From positions 1 to 33,441 of IMG/VR virus record IMGVR_UViG_3300038701_000613: a stretch of DNA of 33,441 nucleotides; one strand, given 5' to 3'. Below the pieces are notes generated by a model, which saw only the letters and a list, made by a program, of their open reading frames with translations, was not told where the DNA came from and made no database searches. This document shows positions 29,448-33,441 of the stretch, piece by piece. A program made the translations under genes and the position numbers. Source of the stretch: a virus. Numbering within the stretch: the first letter of the stretch is position 1; every line of letters starts with the position of its first letter.

Positions 29448-30893
29448 TTAAGTTAATGTTACTGTTTTAATAGTTCCCCCGTCGTTATAAGCTAAATAAA
29501 CTGTACCAGCGGAAGTATCTTTGTGAATCGAATATTCTTTATCATTCGGTAATTCTGTTGTTGTAGGTGCTGCTGTTGAACTTGTGTAGCCTAAATGTTT
29601 TAGGGAGTTTTGGAGCTCTAAATAACCCCCAATATAAGTATCTCCTTGTAGTGAAATGTCTTCTGAGGCTATTGCTGAATTGCCTCCAATATAAGCGCCT
29701 GTTTTAAAAAATAAATGTTGAGGTGTTGTGGTGTCCCATCCTAAAGCTAAAGAGTCTGCAATTGTATTCTCTAAAGTATTAAGAAAATTCGTATTGTCTC
29801 CTGTTCCAATAACAAAAGCCCCATCTGCCGAGCTTTCTAAGCCCATACCTAATGTTACGTTATTTGTGTTATTTGTTATGTTATTACTACCAAATGTAAA
29901 ATTCCTTAGACCGTTATTATCATTATTCCTACCAAATGAATACGAATCTCTTGAAGTTCCTGTATTATTTGAAAAACCAATTGCTAAATTTTCCCTTCCA
30001 GATATGGTATTAGTTTTTCCTATTGCGAATTGGGATTGATTATTTCCATTAATAGTATTGATTCCTCCTATTGCGAATTTATAAGAACCTGTACCATTTA
30101 TAGTATTATTATTACCAATAACACCATTTGTTGAATAATCTGAACCGCCTACTACTGAATTGGACTTACCTAAAACAAATGCTCCATCGTTAGCAACTAC
30201 AAAATAATCACTTGAATCAATATTGTTTCTAAGTCTTAAAACATATTTAGTAAAGTCATTTGAAGAGTTGTCCTGTGCTATTAATGAAGTTTTTGATTTG
30301 TAGCCAAATAGAGTTCCATCATTCTTAAAGTCCCAAAGCTTTACGTCGCTTGTGTCTGTGTTAAATAATTGCAATACAGAATCACTAGAGGTCGCATTTT
30401 CTCCTTGTAATATAGTTGTGTTACCTGTAAAGGTAAGCGTGTTACCTCCCATTGTTACAGTTCTAGCGCCTGTTAAAGTGTCGTCAGTATTATAGATATT
30501 TAATACTTCTGGAGCTAATAAAACCCAATCCGTTCCATCAAACTTTTTCCATTCACTTGCCGTTTTATCATAACATATACTACCCTCGCTTGGCGATATT
30601 TCATACCACAAAGTACCGTCGTACCTTACCCAATCGTCATAACCTGCATCATTCCATCCCGAATCAACTGCTCCATTACCTTCGTCAACCAATACGTAGA
30701 TATCGCCGTCCACAGTAGTTGGAGGTGCTGCATTGCCATCCACAAAGTTAATTGCTGCAGGTAGCACTTGGTTAGGCGTATAAGTGCTTTCGCCTTTCTC
30801 GTCGCGTAGCAATACTGACATATCCGATGCGTTGGTAAAGCCTTTCGGAGTATGCTTGTTATTCTCATCACTATTTTTATGAAGTAAAGGCAT
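29448..30893 (-). CDS. Tail fibre/receptor-binding protein with YadA-like repeats (481 aa)
   Basis: The N-terminal 130 residues form a G/D/W/Y-rich entry with repeated 'DGxxWYE' and 'FDGTDWVLL' segments. From about residue 245 to 370 the chain has repeats around AIG/FAIGKTNTISG, with N, G and S in fixed spacing, typical of trimeric beta-roll head domains of YadA-type adhesins. The C-terminus has KEYSIHKDTSAGTVYLAYNDGGTIK, a common closing motif in Bacteroidetes phage structural proteins. It probably binds the host surface. It follows a 158-aa protein by four bases. Confidence 0.75.
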   Translation of the reverse strand: MPLLHKNSDENNKHTPKGFTNASDMSVLLRDEKGESTYTPNQVLPAAINFVDGNAAPPTTVDGDIYVLVDEGNGAVDSGWNDAGYDDWVRYDGTLWYEISPSEGSICYDKTASEWKKFDGTDWVLLAPEVLNIYNTDDTLTGARTVTMGGNTLTFTGNTTILQGENATSSDSVLQLFNTDTSDVKLWDFKNDGTLFGYKSKTSLIAQDNSSNDFTKYVLRLRNNIDSSDYFVVANDGAFVLGKSNSVVGGSDYSTNGVIGNNNTINGTGSYKFAIGGINTINGNNQSQFAIGKTNTISGRENLAIGFSNNTGTSRDSYSFGRNNDNNGLRNFTFGSNNITNNTNNVTLGMGLESSADGAFVIGTGDNTNFLNTLENTIADSLALGWDTTTPQHLFFKTGAYIGGNSAIASEDISLQGDTYIGGYLELQNSLKHLGYTSSTAAPTTTELPNDKEYSIHKDTSAGTVYLAYNDGGTIKTVTLT

Positions 30894-30896
30894 ATT

Positions 30897-31373
30897 TTAA
30901 AGCGTTAGAAAGTCCCTCATATTTAAGCTTAGGCAAGTATTCTCCCAGTCAAAATCAGTATAATCTGCTTTATTATCTAGTAAATAAACCCCTAAATCAT
31001 ATAAGTAGGTATATTCACGCTCGGCAAATTCTTTTAACATCATTTGAACTCTTGCAGGACTATTATTAGAATAATCTGTACGGTTGTTCATTACCCCTTG
31101 GTTAGTGAGCTGACTTATAACGTCCTTTTTAATCGTTAAGTACGCTACGCCAAAGGATAAGGCATATTGAATATAAGTATCAACTAAAGTCTGTTGTATG
31201 GCAGGAAACGAACCTATGTTACTAATTAAGTCGTCGTAAAGGTCTTTTGTTAGTACAGGCTTCAAACGATACTCCTGCCAGTATTCAATATTTTCATTGA
31301 AGTATTCAACATCTATATTTGAATAAGGGGTTGCAATTTCTTTAGCTGCTGCACCTGTTATAATACTAGCCAT
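30897..31373 (-). CDS. Possible head-tail connector-like protein (158 aa)
   Basis: The protein is helical with IEYWQEYRLKPVLTKDLYDDL near residues 29-49, a long helix that includes DTYIQYALSFGVAYLTIKKDV, and an acidic C-terminus. This resembles the helical adaptor proteins found in Bacteroidetes phages (DUF6712 type), although the match is from memory. If so, its position after the tail tube gene is not canonical. The start overlaps the stop of the 52-aa gene upstream. Confidence 0.45.
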   Translation of the reverse strand: MASIITGAAAKEIATPYSNIDVEYFNENIEYWQEYRLKPVLTKDLYDDLISNIGSFPAIQQTLVDTYIQYALSFGVAYLTIKKDVISQLTNQGVMNNRTDYSNNSPARVQMMLKEFAEREYTYLYDLGVYLLDNKADYTDFDWENTCLSLNMRDFLTL

Positions 31374-31531
31374 TATACTATCTCGATTAAATTAGTTAGT
31401 CCTAAATCGTAAAGCTTCTTTAATTTAACTTGGCTAATCTTATGGCCTAGATAAAAAATACCCTCTTTACACATTACCGTTTTATCCTCTTTTCCTTTAA
31501 CTACTTGGTATTTAACTCTTTTGTATGCCAT
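31373..31531 (-). CDS. Small basic protein (52 aa)
   Basis: The ATG at 31531 is chosen because the longer frame from 31594 would begin inside the terminator hairpin. The protein is basic and beta-rich at first (YKRVKYQVVKGKEDKTVMC) with a C-terminal helix KLKKLYDLGLTNLIEIV. It overlaps the 158-aa gene by one base. No family is recognised. Confidence 0.55.
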   Translation of the reverse strand: MAYKRVKYQVVKGKEDKTVMCKEGIFYLGHKISQVKLKKLYDLGLTNLIEIV

Positions 31532-31543
31532 GTTTTTTTGTAT

Positions 31544-31580
31544 TAAAAAAGGGATAGGGGAAAATTCCCGTACCCCTTTT
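31544..31580 (-). terminator. Strong terminator after the candidate tail tube gene
   Basis: On the - strand AAAAGGGGTACGGGAA pairs with TTCCCCTATCCCTTTT with one mismatch and one G-T pair, followed by a T run. It begins about 20 bp after the gene's stop. Confidence 0.85.
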
Positions 31581-31601
31581 ATATTGTTAAACAATTAGTT
31601 A

Positions 31602-32192
31602 TTATACGTTTCCTAAGGCTACGCTTGTGCCTGTAGAACCATCTTCAACTGTAATAGTCGCTTCAACTTCTCTCATCGTTTCGGTAGCCGTAGCTGTGAA
31701 AGTTACGTTGTAACCAATTTGGCCACCTATTTCAGCCTCAGATACTTCGTTAACAACTAACATTGCGCCCGAATCCTTAGCTCCTAATTTGCTATCGTAA
31801 CCAAATGCGTAAGCCCTTTTGTTAGTTGCTCCTGCTTTGTTGTATGCCGAAACAATTAAGAAAAGTTTTTTGCCTTCCGTGTAGTCGTTCAACAGCTTTG
31901 CTTTAGTCTTTTCCATGTTAGGAATAAAAGCATTAAGCGTTCTTGTTACAGTTTTACCACCGTTTTCCCTAGTCATTTCAGAAGTTAAGTCTTTAGTCTG
32001 GAATCTTCCTTCCAACTCAACAAACTTCGACCCAGAATCAAGGGTAATAGCCGTAATAGTATGCTCTGTAGCATCTACAGTCGGCTCTCCATCTAACTCC
32101 TCTTCATAAACGAAGTAAATCTTATTTAATCCTGCATTTGCGCTTTCATCTGCACAAAGGATTGCTACATTATCTGTTACTGAACAACTCAT
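31602..32192 (-). CDS. Candidate major tail tube protein (196 aa)
   Basis: The sequence is beta-rich and acidic, with regular strand lengths (KFVELEGRFQTKD, KTVTRTLNAFIPN, KKLFLIVSAYN). The last 70 residues resemble an Ig-like finishing domain (NVTFTATATETMREVEATITV). It has its own consensus promoter and strong terminator, as expected of a protein needed in many copies. The size fits siphovirus tube proteins. It lies after the tape measure gene, whereas tube genes usually precede it. The role is inferred from context and composition. Confidence 0.6.
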   Translation of the reverse strand: MSCSVTDNVAILCADESANAGLNKIYFVYEEELDGEPTVDATEHTITAITLDSGSKFVELEGRFQTKDLTSEMTRENGGKTVTRTLNAFIPNMEKTKAKLLNDYTEGKKLFLIVSAYNKAGATNKRAYAFGYDSKLGAKDSGAMLVVNEVSEAEIGGQIGYNVTFTATATETMREVEATITVEDGSTGTSVALGNV

Positions 32193-32225
32193 AATAAATA
32201 TTTTCTATTAGTTTTTAATTATTAT

Positions 32226-32257
32226 CAAATATAAATAAAATTTATATTGAATTGCAA
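32226..32257 (-). promoter_or_regulatory. Bacteroidetes consensus promoter of the candidate tail tube gene
   Basis: On the - strand TTG (32257-32255), 21 bases and TATATTTG (32233-32226) match TTG-N17-23-TAnnTTTG exactly. It lies in the 69-bp gap between the tape measure stop and the tube gene start. Confidence 0.75.
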
Positions 32258-32261
32258 CAAG

Positions 32262-33441
32262 TTAGAAAGAATTTATATTCTCTATCTCTTTAACCCTATC
32301 GGACTGGCTTGTAGTTTCTTGAGAAACGTTAACAACTCTTATCTGTGCAAGGCTTTGAGTTACCCCCGAAATAATCTCATTGCTTAGCCCGTTGCTATCT
32401 AAACTTACATTGGTATTACCGCTTGTAAATCCACCGTTTGCAAACCCTCTAAGCGTTCTAACGCTAGGTTGTATTAATCTTTTGCGTTCTAGACTTTGTA
32501 CCTCTGGTTCGTTGATTAGCCTTTCGGGTACTACATATTCATTCTCATGCACTACACCTGCGACCTTGTAGCCTGTCGAATCTGGCGTTCCGTATCCATC
32601 GCCTGTAAAACCACCTTCGGCAAATTGTTGAGAGTTGATAACCGCTACTTGTCCAGCCGTTTGTACTGCTGTTGTGGCTATTGTGGCTATACCAGCAGGA
32701 GTTAAAGCACCTACACCCCCAAGCTGTGCAATTGTTTTAGTTATCGCCAAAGCACCTTGAATAACCGCCTGCAATGTGGCCGTACGCTTATCTCTTTTAA
32801 AAGCTTTGCGCTCTATCTCTTCGCTTCTCTTATCAAATTGCTCTTGAGTTATAGTTCCCTGCTCTAATTGAGCGTTAAGGCTTCTAAGTTCTATTTCCTT
32901 ACGTCTTTCAGCCCTAGCCTTTGTAACATCTAACAAAGTTCCTGCAACCTTTTCTGCACTTTGTATCGTTGCTTCTTGTACTTGTTTTCTTTCTTCTTCT
33001 TCTTTTTCTTTTTTCTCTTCCTCTTTTTCTTTTTTAATTTCCGCTTCTTCTTGGTCGAATTTTTGGTTAACTAATTGTAGTGCTTTTCGTTTTGCTTCTT
33101 CTCCTGCAACGCTTTGCTCTATCTCTTTTAATTTTGCGTTTCTTGCTATTTCTAATTTTTGTAATTCGACCTTTTGCTTATCCTCGATTCCTTTTAATAA
33201 CAACTCTTGTTCGAGATTAGCAATGTATTCATTTAGGTTTTCTTCTGCTTTTTTCTTTTCTTCTCTTGCTTTCTTTTCTTCGGCCTCTTGCTTTACTGCT
33301 GCCCTGTTTTCAATAGCAACCCTTTGCGATATTATTCTACCACGCTCTTTTTCATTCTTTAACCTAGCCGCATTTAATTGACCTTCTAATTTGGCTAATT
33401 CTAGTTTGTCCTTATTACTTGTATCGTTTATACTATTCTCT
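32262..33441 (-). CDS. Tail tape measure protein, C-terminal part (runs off the window end)
   Basis: The frame is open from the window end to 32262 and is the continuation of the frame that begins at 1567. The ATG at 33203 is internal, not the true start. This part starts with long E/K-rich coiled coils (KKEKEEEKKEKEEEERK near 33000), then an A/G/I/T-rich hydrophobic region (ALTPAGIATIATTAVQTAGQ). The last 120 residues form a soluble region with GGFTGDGYGTP and GFANGGFTSG, as in tape measure C-termini. Joined, the protein has about 872 residues. Confidence 0.85.
   Translation of the reverse strand, partial: ENSINDTSNKDKLELAKLEGQLNAARLKNEKERGRIISQRVAIENRAAVKQEAEEKKAREEKKKAEENLNEYIANLEQELLLKGIEDKQKVELQKLEIARNAKLKEIEQSVAGEEAKRKALQLVNQKFDQEEAEIKKEKEEEKKEKEEEERKQVQEATIQSAEKVAGTLLDVTKARAERRKEIELRSLNAQLEQGTITQEQFDKRSEEIERKAFKRDKRTATLQAVIQGALAITKTIAQLGGVGALTPAGIATIATTAVQTAGQVAVINSQQFAEGGFTGDGYGTPDSTGYKVAGVVHENEYVVPERLINEPEVQSLERKRLIQPSVRTLRGFANGGFTSGNTNVSLDSNGLSNEIISGVTQSLAQIRVVNVSQETTSQSDRVKEIENINSF
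33316..33441. repeat. Terminal direct repeat (right copy)
   Basis: Identical over 126 bases to 3-128. It lies inside the tape measure gene; the codon phase is the same in both copies. Confidence 0.9.

Noticed and set aside
30626-30871. 81-aa frame inside the fibre gene on the same strand
   Set aside because: It lies wholly inside the fibre frame, which has good structural repeats; there is no sign of independent use.
31532-31594. Longer N-terminus for the 52-aa gene (start at 31594)
   Set aside because: It would be encoded by the terminator hairpin of the upstream gene; the ATG at 31531 follows it directly.
32262-33203. Separate 313-aa gene starting at 33203
   Set aside because: The frame is open far upstream of that ATG to the window end and joins the frame that starts at 1567; it is the C-terminal part of the tape measure gene.
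1-33441. Temperate lifestyle
   Set aside because: No tyrosine or serine integrase, transposase, partition pair or CI-like repressor was recognised. The ParB-like protein lacks an HTH and has no ParA partner. Lysogeny genes of unknown type cannot be excluded.

Overview
The window looks like one nearly complete genome of a small tailed phage (siphovirus type, HK97-fold capsid) of a Bacteroidetes, probably flavobacterial, host. Reasons: AT-rich DNA; A-rich leaders instead of Shine-Dalgarno sites; several promoters fitting the Bacteroidetes consensus TTG-N17-23-TAnnTTTG; and a full set of terminase, portal, protease, capsid, tail and lysis genes. Positions 3-128 are repeated exactly at 33316-33441, and the tape measure gene reads in frame across that joint, so the contig closes as a circle of about 33,313 bp. 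No integrase or large CI-type repressor was recognised.

Layout. Two gene blocks diverge from a control region at 22.53-22.63 kb, which has opposed promoter-like sequences and an inverted repeat. Rightward (22.6-27.3 kb, + strand): a small HTH protein, a Lin1244/DUF1376-like replication protein with internal iterons (likely origin), a DnaA domain IV-like protein, a winged-helix protein, then two cassette-like genes including an adenine methyltransferase. Leftward (22.5 kb down through position 1 and around to 27.4 kb, - strand): ERF annealing protein and RecE-like exonuclease; many small accessory genes; VRR-NUC nuclease; ParB-like protein; candidate small terminase; metallophosphoesterase; membrane protein; ATP-grasp-like protein; TerL; portal; protease; capsid; glycosyltransferase-like protein; a gene with a probable -1 frameshift; connectors; tail proteins; tape measure; candidate tail tube protein with its own promoter and terminator; YadA-like fibre; and a lysis group (DUF1353-like protein, holin, M15 peptidase, small membrane protein). 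The two blocks converge at a strong hairpin at 27.37-27.40 kb.

The most unusual feature is a set of integron-like gene cassettes at 14.1-14.4, 18.8-19.8 and 25.5-27.35 kb. Four accessory genes are each bounded by GTT...AAC inverted repeats of 8-10 bp, which is the relation expected between the TTRRRY start of a cassette and the RYYYAAC box of its own attC site. Between cassettes lie 57-131 bp foldable attC-like segments. Junction sequences are shuffled between loci exactly at the AAC boundary. No integron integrase is present, so this resembles a phage-borne CALIN (attC cluster lacking an integrase). One attC-like hairpin also contains a consensus Bacteroidetes promoter that would drive the methyltransferase.
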